A DNA stretch of 64,000 nt from Methylophilus sp. (lineage in GTDB: Bacteria; Pseudomonadota; Gammaproteobacteria; Burkholderiales; Methylophilaceae), in the NCBI RefSeq assembly GCF_008015755.1, contig NZ_SSGF01000016.1, positions 17,819 through 81,818 of the forward strand, given 5' to 3'. Shown in pieces: positions 9,162 through 17,921 of the stretch. The position numbers were made by a program, and so were the translations under genes. The notes under the pieces are model-generated. The model made no database searches, was not told the DNA's origin, and saw only the letters and a list, made by a program, of their open reading frames with translations. Numbering within the stretch: the stretch's first letter is position 1; every line of letters starts with the position of its first letter.

Positions 9162-11948
9162 ATGAAGCATTACACGCTGTTCAAAAAAATTCTATTGCCT
9201 TTAGCTGCCTTTGGCCTGCTGATAGGATTCATTTCATTCGCCTTTATTTTCAATCATCATCTGAATAATATTGAAGCCAAGGCCCATGAAGAAACGCAAA
9301 AACTCGCCAACCTGCTAGTCACAGCCAGAACGCTGGTCAGTGAGCATGTGCTGTCCAGCATGGCCTTGCTCAAACAATATGCCTCGGTTGAAGGCCCGCC
9401 CAATATTCACGGTGTCACCGACATGCTGGGCACACAGGTGCCAAACTTGCGCTTTGGCGACAGCCCGCAAACCGGCAGAACGATATTGGTGGACTCAGTC
9501 ACGCGTATCGGTAGTGGTACCGCCACTATTTTTGTCAAACGCGGCCAACAATTTTTGCGTATTGCCACCAATGTCAAAAAAGCCGACGGCAGCAATGCCT
9601 TTGGCACCGAGCTCAACCCGTATGGCAAAGCCATTGAAAAACTACAAAAAAACGAAACCTATTATGGCGTGGTTGATATTTTGGGTGAGGCTTATCTATC
9701 ACGCTACGAGCCCATGCACGACAATCAGGGGCGTGTCATCGGCGCCTGGTATGTGGGCTACAAACTGGATTTCAATGCGATTGACCAGGCCATCCGTCAA
9801 TGGGGCTTTTTAGAAAAAGGCTTTGTCGTCATTACCGATGGCCGTGGCCAGATTCGTTTTCTGACCGGCGGCATCCCCAAAAAACAAGCGTTGGCGGCGC
9901 TGGACGACCAACAGCAGCATTGGAAAAAAGTCAGCAAAGACGTGCCAGAATGGGATTTTAAAATCAATATCCTCTATCCCGTCAATGAAGCCTACTGGTC
10001 GGCACTCGGGGCACTGTCGCCGATGATGATCATCGCACTCATTCTCACGCTAGTGGTATTAATGGCGGTTGTCAGCGGCTTGCAGCGCTTTGTGTTAAAC
10101 CCGCTAGGAGGCGAGCCAGAAACCGCAAAACAGCTGCTGATGCGGATTGAAAGTGGCGACTTTACCGAAGACCATATTGCCGCGACGCCGGATACCCTAA
10201 TCGCCAACATGGTCAAAATGCGCCGCCGCTTGCGTGAAATGGTCAGCCAGATACAAGCCAGCGCCAACCACCTGAAAGTGTCTGCCAGTGTATTTGACCA
10301 TGCACACGATGCGATTTTTATTACCGATGAACGCGGCCTGATTGTGCAATGTAACCCCTCATTCAGCGTGGTCTCCGGCTACACGCAGGCAGAAGCGATT
10401 GGGCAATCTCCAGCCGCCTTGGGCATTGCCTGCCAGCAGCCGGATTTTTTTCAAGCATTGTATGTGGGCGCTCAGGCCTTTCAGGAGTGGCAAGGCGAGG
10501 TATGGAATCGCCATCGTCACGGGCATGAGTATCTGGTTGAGCTGGCCTTGTCTCCGGTCATGAATCAGACAGGCCAATTTCAGCATTATGTCGGTTTATT
10601 CTCGGACATTACCCGTGCCAAAGAACAGCAAAATATGCTGGAACATCTGGCTTATCATGATGTGCTGACCCAACTCCCCAACCGCGTGCTGTTCTCCAGC
10701 CGCTTGCAACAAGCCTTGCTCGAAGCCGAACGCCAGCAATCGCTGGTGGCCATCTGCTACATAGACCTCGACGACTTTAAAATTGTGAATGACCAGTATG
10801 GTCATGAGTTTGGCGACAAGCTGCTAATGCAACTGGCTAACCGGCTGAGGGGGATTCTCAAACCGCAAGACACCCTGGCGCGATTGGGCGGCGATGAATT
10901 TGCCATGTTGTTGTGCGGTGGCCGCACGCAAACCGAATATATGCGCCTGCTCAAAAAACTGCTGACGGCGATTGAAAAACCGTTTTCGATTGAAAAATTC
11001 AAATTTTCGATTTCCGCCAGCATCGGGTACACCCTCTACCCGATTGACAACAACCCGCCTGACACTCTGCTGCGCCATGCCGACCATGCCATGTATCATG
11101 CCAAAACCCATGGCGGACATCAGTTCCACCTATTTGACCTGGCCTCGGCTCAACAGTCACAGCAACAACAATTGCTCTTGCGCGATTTGCTCAACGGCAT
11201 TCAAAACAGCCATATCAAACTGGTTTATCAGCCGCAAGTGTGCATGCAAACAGGCAAATTATTCTGCTTTGAAGCCTTGCTGCGCTGGCAACACCCCTTG
11301 CGCGGTTTGCTTTACCCGAATGACTTTTTAAATGCGGTTGAACACACCAGCCTGATTATCGATATAGGCCAATGGGTGATTGAAGAAAGTTTGCGCCAAC
11401 TCACCGAATGGCAAGCACAGGGCCTGCACACCCAGGTGTCAGTGAATATTGCCGCACAACACTTGATGCATAAACACTTCACTGAACAACTGGCCAATCT
11501 GTTTAAAAAATATCCAGAGATCAAGCCACAACAGCTGCATATTGAGATTACCGAAAGTGCCGCCATCAGTGACTTCGCCCGCGTCAACCGGGTGATTCAG
11601 CAATGCCAGGCACTTGGCGTGGCTTTCTCGATTGATGATTTTGGCTCGGGTTACTCTTCCCTGATTTATTTACGCCGTCTGCCGGTGGATATCATCAAAA
11701 TCGACCAGTCGTTTATCCACAACATGCTCAGCAACCAGGAAGACCTGGCGGTGATTAGAGGCGTGGTGATGCTGTGCCGTGAATTTGGCCGCAAAGTGGT
11801 GGCAGAAGGCGTTGAAAAAGCCGAGCAGGCACGCATCCTGGCCGAGCTCGGCTGCGACTATGCCCAAGGCTTTGGCATTTCGCGTGGCATGGCGGGCAAC
11901 AAGGTTATAGAATGGTCAAGCAAGCACGACCCTTACCAATTTAATTAA
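9162..11948 (+). CDS. Cache-PAS-GGDEF-EAL cyclic-di-GMP signalling protein
   Basis: Membrane-bound protein of about 928 residues that can make and/or break cyclic di-GMP. Order: TM helix (residues about 10-32), a periplasmic Cache-type sensor domain (to about 280), second TM helix (LSPMMIIALILTLVVLMAVV), HAMP-like linker, PAS domain (HAHDAIFITDERGLIVQCN), GGDEF domain with intact RLGGDEF, and EAL domain with CFEALLRWQHP. The inhibitory I-site position upstream of GGDEF reads KPQD rather than RxxD, so product inhibition may be weak. Downstream EAL residues such as IDDFGSGYSS are intact, so hydrolysis is plausible. The ATG at 9162 has no clear ribosome-binding site but begins a sensible TM segment. 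The aat gene starts 5 bases after its stop. Confidence 0.9.
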   Translation: MKHYTLFKKILLPLAAFGLLIGFISFAFIFNHHLNNIEAKAHEETQKLANLLVTARTLVSEHVLSSMALLKQYASVEGPPNIHGVTDMLGTQVPNLRFGDSPQTGRTILVDSVTRIGSGTATIFVKRGQQFLRIATNVKKADGSNAFGTELNPYGKAIEKLQKNETYYGVVDILGEAYLSRYEPMHDNQGRVIGAWYVGYKLDFNAIDQAIRQWGFLEKGFVVITDGRGQIRFLTGGIPKKQALAALDDQQQHWKKVSKDVPEWDFKINILYPVNEAYWSALGALSPMMIIALILTLVVLMAVVSGLQRFVLNPLGGEPETAKQLLMRIESGDFTEDHIAATPDTLIANMVKMRRRLREMVSQIQASANHLKVSASVFDHAHDAIFITDERGLIVQCNPSFSVVSGYTQAEAIGQSPAALGIACQQPDFFQALYVGAQAFQEWQGEVWNRHRHGHEYLVELALSPVMNQTGQFQHYVGLFSDITRAKEQQNMLEHLAYHDVLTQLPNRVLFSSRLQQALLEAERQQSLVAICYIDLDDFKIVNDQYGHEFGDKLLMQLANRLRGILKPQDTLARLGGDEFAMLLCGGRTQTEYMRLLKKLLTAIEKPFSIEKFKFSISASIGYTLYPIDNNPPDTLLRHADHAMYHAKTHGGHQFHLFDLASAQQSQQQQLLLRDLLNGIQNSHIKLVYQPQVCMQTGKLFCFEALLRWQHPLRGLLYPNDFLNAVEHTSLIIDIGQWVIEESLRQLTEWQAQGLHTQVSVNIAAQHLMHKHFTEQLANLFKKYPEIKPQQLHIEITESAAISDFARVNRVIQQCQALGVAFSIDDFGSGYSSLIYLRRLPVDIIKIDQSFIHNMLSNQEDLAVIRGVVMLCREFGRKVVAEGVEKAEQARILAELGCDYAQGFGISRGMAGNKVIEWSSKHDPYQFN

Positions 11949-11953
11949 CATTT

Positions 11954-12652
11954 ATGCAAGAACACTACTACCCGCTCCCTGGCGGGCCAGTTCGCATTCT
12001 GGACACTACGACGCCTTTTCCGCCGTTACAGCAGGCATTGAAAGAACCGAATGGCCTGATTGCGATTGGCGGCGACTTGACCGCAGACCGTTTGCTGGCG
12101 GCTTATCGGCAGGGTATTTTTCCCTGGTTTAGCCCAGGCGAGCCCATCCTCTGGTGGAGCCCGGACCCGCGCATGGTGTTGTTTCCTGCCACCTTGAACA
12201 TCGGCCGCTCATTACGCAAAGTCATACAGCAACAACCATTCGACATCCGCTTTAATACCGCCTTTGAGGCCGTGATCAACGCCTGTGCCGCGACGCCGCG
12301 CCCCGACCAGCCTGGCACCTGGATCACGGATGAGATCATTGCGGCTTATACTCAGCTACATCGCCTGGGCTATGCTCACAGCGTAGAAGCCTGGCAACAC
12401 GGCCAGCTAGTGGGTGGCTGCTATGGGGTGAAAATTGGCCGCATGTTTTATGGCGAAAGCATGTTTCACCATGTCAGCAATGCGTCTAAAGTGGCCTTTG
12501 CTCACTTGGTGCAATGGTTAAATACGCAACAAGTCGGTATGATTGATTGTCAGATGCATACGCCACTGCTGGCAAGCTTTGGCGCTTATGAAATTCCCAG
12601 AGACCAATTTATCGCGCAACTGAACATGCTGGTGCAAGATGACGTTACCTAA
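11954..12652 (+). CDS. aat: Leucyl/phenylalanyl-tRNA--protein transferase
   Basis: Aat attaches Leu or Phe to proteins with basic N-terminal residues, marking them for ClpS/ClpAP degradation (bacterial N-degron pathway). The family signatures GIFPWFSPGEPILWWSPDPR and SVEAWQHGQLVGGCYG are present and 232 residues is the usual length. Its start lies 5 bases after the GGDEF/EAL stop. Its 3' end overlaps bpt by 14 bases, so the two leucyl-transferases are translationally linked. In many proteobacteria these two genes are adjacent. Cytoplasmic. Confidence 0.96.
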   Translation: MQEHYYPLPGGPVRILDTTTPFPPLQQALKEPNGLIAIGGDLTADRLLAAYRQGIFPWFSPGEPILWWSPDPRMVLFPATLNIGRSLRKVIQQQPFDIRFNTAFEAVINACAATPRPDQPGTWITDEIIAAYTQLHRLGYAHSVEAWQHGQLVGGCYGVKIGRMFYGESMFHHVSNASKVAFAHLVQWLNTQQVGMIDCQMHTPLLASFGAYEIPRDQFIAQLNMLVQDDVT

Positions 12653-13379
12653 CGATGCCCCATTACAGAAACTGCAGTTTTATGTCACCACGGCCTACCC
12701 GTGTGGCTACCTGCCCAAAAAACTGGCCCAAAGCCTGATTGCCACGCCCCAAAACCTGGTCGACGGCCCGGTTTATAGTGGCCTGATCCAGCAAGGGTTC
12801 AGACGCAGTGGCAAGTTTGCTTACCGCCCGCACTGCGAACATTGTCACGCTTGTGTTTCAGTGCGCTTGCCGGTGAATGCGTTTCAAATGACACGCAGCC
12901 AGCAACGTGCCTTAAAAAAACATGCTGATCTGCAAGTCACTATCCGCGAAGCCAGCTACGATGCTGAGCATTTCGCGCTTTACCAGGCCTACCAGCAACA
13001 ACGCCACCACCCTGACCCCGCGCATGCGACTGAACAGGCAGACGATGCCGCGCAATATCAGCAGTTTTTGTGTCAAAGCAACGTTGAAAGTATCATGGTC
13101 GAGTTTAGGGATGGGCAGGGCACCCTTAAAATGGTCAGTGTGATCGACATCGTGATGGATGGCTTGTCTGCGGTCTATACGTTTTACGATGCCAGCGATA
13201 AAGCCAGCTACGGCACCCATAGCATTCTTTGGCAAATCAACTGGGCCAAGCAACTCGAATTACCTTATTTATACCTCGGCTACTGGATCGCTGATAGCCA
13301 GAAAATGGCCTATAAACAGCAGTTTCAGCCACAAGAGAAACTGCTGGATGGCGAGTGGGTGCCAGCAGCCCGCCCATGA
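12639..13379 (+). CDS. bpt: Aspartate/glutamate leucyltransferase
   Basis: Bpt transfers Leu from tRNA to proteins with N-terminal Asp or Glu, the second branch of the bacterial N-degron pathway. It resembles eukaryotic Ate1 arginyltransferase: CGYLPKKLAQS near the N terminus, the cysteine cluster YRPHCEHCHACVSVRLPV, and the C-terminal block LGYWIADSQKMAYKQQF. At 246 residues it is full length. The ATG lies inside the end of aat (14-base overlap). Its TGA overlaps the next ATG (ATGA), which couples translation of a third, uncharacterised gene. Confidence 0.95.
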   Translation: MTLPNDAPLQKLQFYVTTAYPCGYLPKKLAQSLIATPQNLVDGPVYSGLIQQGFRRSGKFAYRPHCEHCHACVSVRLPVNAFQMTRSQQRALKKHADLQVTIREASYDAEHFALYQAYQQQRHHPDPAHATEQADDAAQYQQFLCQSNVESIMVEFRDGQGTLKMVSVIDIVMDGLSAVYTFYDASDKASYGTHSILWQINWAKQLELPYLYLGYWIADSQKMAYKQQFQPQEKLLDGEWVPAARP

Positions 13380-13870
13380 AACATAGCCCCCAGTCGCTCG
13401 CCAAGCAGTTTTGCCTGGGCGTCTATGTAAATGTGGTCGATGCTACCCTCTGGCGCGCGACTTTTGCTTATATCGTCAGGCATGCAGACGACAGCGTATT
13501 TCAAAAAAGCGCCATTGCGGCTTTGTGGGCGCAATACGGCGGTGACTTACGCGCAAAGATAAAAGACGATGCCCTGGTGCTGGCCGTGCTCAAACAAGCC
13601 TTGCCAGGCTATGGCGGCGATGGCTGGACCTTATACCGCGGTGAAAGCTGGTTTTTATTTGATCATGACCAGATCGGTTTTTGCTGGACCCCCTCGGAAG
13701 ACATCGCCACCACCTATGCCAAAGGCCTGAACGCGGTAGACTCTGGCGGTGTGCTACTCAAATGCTATGCACCGGCAGAGGCGATTCTAGCAATGCAAAA
13801 CAACGTGTTTATATGCGACCCCTCACGGCTACTAAGGCTGACGACGCTGTCACTGTTTCCCAAGTTGTAA
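13376..13870 (+). CDS. Uncharacterised protein, ADP-ribosyltransferase-like motifs
   Basis: Protein of about 164 residues starting at the ATGA that overlaps the bpt stop. The C-terminal half reads LYRGESWFLF, then GFCWTPSEDIATTYAKGL, then GGVLLKCYAPAEAILAM. This order (an Arg in LYRG, a Ser/Thr-bearing FxWTxS-like strand with a following helix, then a beta strand with an acidic residue) resembles the R-S-E layout of ADP-ribosyltransferase-fold proteins found in phage and accessory genes. The similarity is read by eye and is unproven. Translational coupling to aat-bpt suggests a role near protein N-terminal modification, or simple co-expression. It converges with the class II aldolase gene 2 bases away. 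Confidence 0.6.
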   Translation: MKHSPQSLAKQFCLGVYVNVVDATLWRATFAYIVRHADDSVFQKSAIAALWAQYGGDLRAKIKDDALVLAVLKQALPGYGGDGWTLYRGESWFLFDHDQIGFCWTPSEDIATTYAKGLNAVDSGGVLLKCYAPAEAILAMQNNVFICDPSRLLRLTTLSLFPKL

Positions 13871-13872
13871 TC

Positions 13873-14514
13873 TTACCTGCCCCATTGGCCATAGCCTTTA
13901 AACTGGGCATGCACTTCACGCATCTGGTCAGGCGTTAACAACGCAGGCTCGCCAAGCTGTAACAGGCGCCAATACTGCTCGCACAAGTTTTCGACCTCAA
14001 CCGCCATCGCCAGCGCTTGCGGCAAATGCTTGCCTAAAGCAATCATGCCATGGTGTGCCAGCAAACAGGCGTTGCGGTCTTGCAGCGCGCTCACCGCCAC
14101 ATCAGATAAGGCCTGTGTGCCAAACAAGGCATAAGGCGCACAACGGATCGTGTCACCGCCCACGGTGGCGATCATATAATGAAACGGCGGCACATCACGC
14201 GCCAGGCAGGCGATGGTGGTGGCAAACATGCTATGGCAATGCACGACGGCATTCACCTCAGGGCGCGCCTGCAAAATATCCCGATGAAAACGCCACTCAC
14301 TCGATGGTTTCTTACCGGCCTCCGCCTGACCTGTCCAATCCATATACACCATGCTCTGGGTACTGAGTTGTTCGGCAGGCACGCCAGAGGGCGTGATCAA
14401 AAAGCCATCGTCCAGCCGCATACTGGCATTGCCAGAAGTGCCCTTGTTCAGCCCAGCTTGTGCCATCTGCAGGGCGGTGTCCAGCAACTGTTGTGCGGGG
14501 GGTGCCTTACGCAT
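13873..14514 (-). CDS. Class II aldolase/adducin protein (MTRu-1-P aldolase or MtnB)
   Basis: Zinc-dependent class II aldolase-family protein of about 213 residues. Visible motifs are NKGTSGNASMRL (N-terminal phosphate loop), a catalytic acidic residue region SSEWRFHRDI, the metal pair VHCHSMFA, and LLAHHGMIALG. It starts inside the end of mtnA (8-base overlap), so it almost certainly acts on the MtnA product, 5-methylthioribulose-1-phosphate. Two roles fit: MtnB dehydratase of the full methionine salvage pathway, or the aldolase of the DHAP shunt that releases dihydroxyacetone phosphate and methylthioacetaldehyde. No mtnC, mtnD or mtnK is in the window. The start at 14514 avoids a long non-homologous extension over mtnA. 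Confidence 0.85.
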   Translation of the reverse strand: MRKAPPAQQLLDTALQMAQAGLNKGTSGNASMRLDDGFLITPSGVPAEQLSTQSMVYMDWTGQAEAGKKPSSEWRFHRDILQARPEVNAVVHCHSMFATTIACLARDVPPFHYMIATVGGDTIRCAPYALFGTQALSDVAVSALQDRNACLLAHHGMIALGKHLPQALAMAVEVENLCEQYWRLLQLGEPALLTPDQMREVHAQFKGYGQWGR

Positions 14515-15583
14515 ACGATGGCTCCAGACGGGTGAGCTGCTCCGGCGTAAATACACCCTGCTCAGTAATAATGCCGGTGACCAATCTGGCAGGCGTGACA
14601 TCAAACGCCGGGTTAAGCGCTGTGCTTTCATGAGGAATCACACGTATGCGCTGCACCTGCCCGTCATCACCCTGCCCTTGCATATAAGCCACCTCGTCTG
14701 CATCGCGCATTTCAATCTCAATATCCGCCCCGCGCGCCAGTTGCCAATCGATGGTGGGCGTCGGCACGGCTGCATAAAAAGGTACTTGCTGGTCAAACGC
14801 CGCTAGCGCTTTTAAATAAGTGCCTATTTTGTTGCAGACGTCCCCCTCTCGCGTGACGCGATCAGCGCCCACAATCACCATATCGACTTGCCCATGCTGC
14901 ATTAAATGGCCGCCAGCATTATCGGCAATCACCGTATGCGGCACGCCATGTTGGGCCAACTCCCAGGCCGTCAAACTCGCCCCCTGATTACGTGGACGGG
15001 TCTCATCCACCCACACATGCACCCGTAAGCCAGCATCATGTGCCGCGTAAATCGGCGCTAGTGCGGTGCCGCCATCCACGGTCGCCAGCCAACCGGCATT
15101 GCAATGGGTGAGGATATTCACAACCTGTTGCGGATTCACTGTCCTTTTTGCCGCAATTAGCGCCTTACCGTGCTGGCCAATGGCCAAGTTCTGTGTCACA
15201 TCCTCGTCAGCAATCGCTTGTGCCAATGCCCAGGCGGCCGTGGCACGCGCGGACACCGGCAACGCCAGTAATTGCTGCTGCATGCGTTGTGCCGCCCACG
15301 TCAGGTTTACTGCCGTGGGCCGGGTAGCGACTAATTGTTTAATCACCAATGCTAAATGCTCATCACTTGCTAACTCCTGCACCCCCAAAGCAACGCCGTA
15401 AGCCGCCGCGGCGCCAATCAGCGGCGCCCCCCGCACTTGCATGCTGCGTATGGCATGACACATCTGCGCTAGGGTAGTCACTTCAACCGTGACAAACTCA
15501 AATGGCAAACGGGTTTGATCGATCAGACAGACCGCAGGGGCTTGTTTCCAGATGGTACGAAAATGTTGTTGTTTAACACGCAT
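14507..15583 (-). CDS. mtnA: Methylthioribose-1-phosphate isomerase
   Basis: MtnA converts 5-methylthioribose-1-phosphate to 5-methylthioribulose-1-phosphate in methylthioadenosine salvage. Visible family blocks are MQVRGAPLIGAAAAYGVALG, ILTHCNAGWLATVDGGTAL, WVDETRPRNQGASLTAWEL, and VIVGADRVTREGDVCNKIGT (catalytic Asp region). At 358 residues it is the usual length. It is the first gene of a two-gene minus-strand operon with the class II aldolase. Methylthioadenosine comes from polyamine or homoserine lactone synthesis. The 271-base gap to tatD should hold its promoter, but no convincing -35/-10 pair was identified. Confidence 0.95.
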   Translation of the reverse strand: MRVKQQHFRTIWKQAPAVCLIDQTRLPFEFVTVEVTTLAQMCHAIRSMQVRGAPLIGAAAAYGVALGVQELASDEHLALVIKQLVATRPTAVNLTWAAQRMQQQLLALPVSARATAAWALAQAIADEDVTQNLAIGQHGKALIAAKRTVNPQQVVNILTHCNAGWLATVDGGTALAPIYAAHDAGLRVHVWVDETRPRNQGASLTAWELAQHGVPHTVIADNAGGHLMQHGQVDMVIVGADRVTREGDVCNKIGTYLKALAAFDQQVPFYAAVPTPTIDWQLARGADIEIEMRDADEVAYMQGQGDDGQVQRIRVIPHESTALNPAFDVTPARLVTGIITEQGVFTPEQLTRLEPSYA

Positions 15584-15827
15584 AAAAAGAGCTCTGCTGA
15601 CGAGTAATCAATAATTGTAAAAGTTGTAAAAGCGCTTGCTTTTCCTGTAGGACAAACACCGTATTTTTCCATCCACAAAATCTGTGGATAACTTTGTGGA
15701 TTGCTGTGTCTTAATTCCGTAACTTACCAATTTAAAAGGACTTTTTCCGAAAGTTCATTTTTTAATCTATTTTTTTATTCAATAAAATCAGTGACTTACG
15801 ATGCATCACTATAATTGAAACACTTTC

Positions 15828-15846
15828 GACACATTCTTAATGTGTC
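15828..15846. repeat. Perfect 8-bp inverted repeat downstream of tatD
   Basis: GACACATT (15828-15835), spacer CTT and AATGTGTC (15839-15846), 9 bases beyond the tatD stop (minus strand) and about 245 bases upstream of mtnA. No U-run follows on the minus strand, so it could be a weak tatD terminator or an operator. The rest of the AT-rich 15584-15827 stretch shows nothing else clear. Confidence 0.5.
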
Positions 15847-15854
15847 ACTTTAAG

Positions 15855-16655
15855 TCATGTGCATAAATGCGGTAATTTCGGCAAAACTTGCGTAGAATTT
15901 TTGCCTATCATTTCAATGAGTTGCGAATTTTCTAAGCCACGAATAAGGCATAGTTCCTCCGCTATTCTTTTTAATTGCACAGGGCTATTTCGCCCCTGAT
16001 GACCAATCCAAACCGGGGGAATATCGGGCGCATCCGTCTCCAACACCAGCTGCTCCAGCGGCAACGCTGCGGCCAGTTGCCGAATTTTGAGTGCGCGCGG
16101 CCAGGTCATGGCACCACCAAACCCCAGTTTGAATCCCAAATCCGCAAAGATAGCGGCTTGTTGCATGCTGCCATTAAAGGCATGGGCAATCCCACCACAA
16201 ACGCGATGCTTGCGCAGATATTTGAGGATACTATCTATCGCACTGCGCACATGCAAAATCACCGGCAACTCAAATTGTTTGGCAATCTGTAGCTGGCCTT
16301 CAAATAAAGCGATTTGTTTGGCTTCGTTGTCACGCGTCAGGTAAAAGTCGAGGCCGATTTCACCAATCGCCAGCAATTGATGCGCCTGCGGACCCGTCAG
16401 GACGTCAGCCACATATTGCTGTAACTGCTGCAAAGCATCATCCGGCGCCTGCGTGACATACATGGGGTGCCAGCCCAACGCAAAGCCAGCCTGCGGCTGC
16501 TGTGCGCACCACTGCATGATTGGTTGAAATGTCGCCTGCGTGACCGCCGGGATCACCACCGCACGTACACCATGCGCTTGTGCCTCCAACCAAACCTGGT
16601 CACGATCTGCGTCGAACTCGCTGGCATCGAGATGGCAATGGGTGTCTATCAGCAT
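15855..16655 (-). CDS. TatD family metal-dependent hydrolase
   Basis: TatD-type TIM-barrel hydrolase; relatives are Mg-dependent DNases or D-amino-acyl hydrolases. Visible motifs are the N-terminal IDTHCHLDASEFDADR (HxH metal ligands), GEIGLDFYL, HVRSAIDSILK, the His in GGIAHAFNGS, and LETDAPDIPPVW. At 266 residues it is standard length. It begins 6 bases after the ribD stop and is evidently co-transcribed with it. Cytoplasmic. Which TatD subgroup it belongs to (TatD, YcfH or YjjV) cannot be fixed by motif alone. Confidence 0.9.
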   Translation of the reverse strand: MLIDTHCHLDASEFDADRDQVWLEAQAHGVRAVVIPAVTQATFQPIMQWCAQQPQAGFALGWHPMYVTQAPDDALQQLQQYVADVLTGPQAHQLLAIGEIGLDFYLTRDNEAKQIALFEGQLQIAKQFELPVILHVRSAIDSILKYLRKHRVCGGIAHAFNGSMQQAAIFADLGFKLGFGGAMTWPRALKIRQLAAALPLEQLVLETDAPDIPPVWIGHQGRNSPVQLKRIAEELCLIRGLENSQLIEMIGKNSTQVLPKLPHLCT

Positions 16656-16661
16656 ATAAAA

Positions 16662-17753
16662 TTAAAACTGAAATTTAGCTTGAATGCGAATATCCTGACC
16701 GAACTGGCGCACATCCAGAATATTCAGATCGCGTACATCCGACATCTGCGCCAGCGCAGGCAGGTCAAACATGCCTCGCGCAGTGTGGCCCATCAATTTA
16801 GGCGCGTAATAGAGCAATAATTCGTCCACAAAACCGCTTTGCATAAATGCGCCGTTGAGCGTGGCACCCGCTTCAATCAGCACCTCATTACATGGCAAGG
16901 CCGTCAACGCCTGCATCAGCGCAGCGAGGTCAACCTGGCCTTGTGCATTGGGTGCCTGCAAGGTGCGCACCCCCATCACCTGCAACATCTCCAGTTTGGC
17001 AGCATCGCCTTGTGCGTAAGCCACCAGCGCATTACCATCCTGCAACACCTTGGCATCAATCGGGATGCGCAACTGGCTATCCACAATCACCCGCAACGGT
17101 TGCCTCGGGGTATTCACGTCGCGCACCGTCAACGAGGAATCGTCTTGCAGGATGCTGGCAATGCCGGTGACAATGGCACAACTTTGTGCGCGCCAATGAT
17201 GCACATCTTTGCGCGCAGCGGCCGAGGTAATCCATTGGCTATGACCATTGGCCAACGCCGTACGGCCATCGAGGCTGGCGGCCACCTTGAGGCGCACATA
17301 AGGCCGCTGCTGGGTCATGCGCTGGATAAAACCAGGGTTGAGGGCTCGCGCCGGTGTTTCGCATACGCCCACCGTGACTACAATGCCTTGTGCCTGCAAA
17401 CGCGCAATGCCATTGCCTGCGACCAGCGGATTCGGATCCTGCATGGCAACCACGACACGGCTCACCCCCGCATTCACGAGCGCGTCGGCACAAGGTGGCG
17501 TCCGGCCAAAATGACTGCAGGGTTCCAGTGTCACATACGCGGTGGCACCACGCGCTTGCTCGCCCGCCGCACGTAAAGCATGCACTTCAGCATGTGGCTC
17601 GCCCGCCTTCAAATGTGCGCCCTCGCCGACCACCTGGCCATTGTTGACAATCACGCATCCCACACGCGGATTGGGCGTCGTGGTATACAGTCCGCGCGCG
17701 GCCAGTCGCAGCGCGCGCGTCATCCATTCAATATCTTGTGAGGTCACTTGCAT
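16662..17753 (-). CDS. ribD: Bifunctional riboflavin deaminase/reductase
   Basis: RibD performs the second and third steps of riboflavin synthesis: deamination of the pyrimidine and reduction of the ribosyl group. The deaminase zinc site is visible as HAEVHAL and PCSHFGRTPPCADAL. The reductase domain begins after about residue 150 (RPYVRLKVAASLDGRTAL). The ATG at 17753 was chosen over the upstream GTG at 17783 because MQVTSQDIEWMTRALRLA matches the usual family start; total about 364 residues. tatD follows 6 bases downstream. The 168-base gap to the divergent HExxH/ATP-grasp gene must hold both promoters. Confidence 0.95.
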   Translation of the reverse strand: MQVTSQDIEWMTRALRLAARGLYTTTPNPRVGCVIVNNGQVVGEGAHLKAGEPHAEVHALRAAGEQARGATAYVTLEPCSHFGRTPPCADALVNAGVSRVVVAMQDPNPLVAGNGIARLQAQGIVVTVGVCETPARALNPGFIQRMTQQRPYVRLKVAASLDGRTALANGHSQWITSAAARKDVHHWRAQSCAIVTGIASILQDDSSLTVRDVNTPRQPLRVIVDSQLRIPIDAKVLQDGNALVAYAQGDAAKLEMLQVMGVRTLQAPNAQGQVDLAALMQALTALPCNEVLIEAGATLNGAFMQSGFVDELLLYYAPKLMGHTARGMFDLPALAQMSDVRDLNILDVRQFGQDIRIQAKFQF

Positions 17754-17921
17754 AGACTGCCATGATACAAAAAAACACGGCACTGCGGTTTTTTGTCGTT
17801 GCCTTGCACGCCATCAGCCAAAAAGTCCGTGTATTGCCCTCACCGCTTAACTGTTGAATACCGTGGTATTTGCCAGTTTTTTTGCCGCTAACCTTCGCGC
17901 GCGATGGCGCTACACTGAGGC

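Noticed and set aside
16839..17576. A 245-residue plus-strand frame opposite ribD
   Set aside because: It lies wholly antisense to ribD, which has full catalytic motifs, and shows no domain or start signal of its own.
17761..17790. A-run/T-run hairpin between ribD and the ATP-grasp fusion gene as a terminator
   Set aside because: The A and T runs pair but the inner bases are mostly mismatched, and it lies between divergent genes where no terminator is needed.
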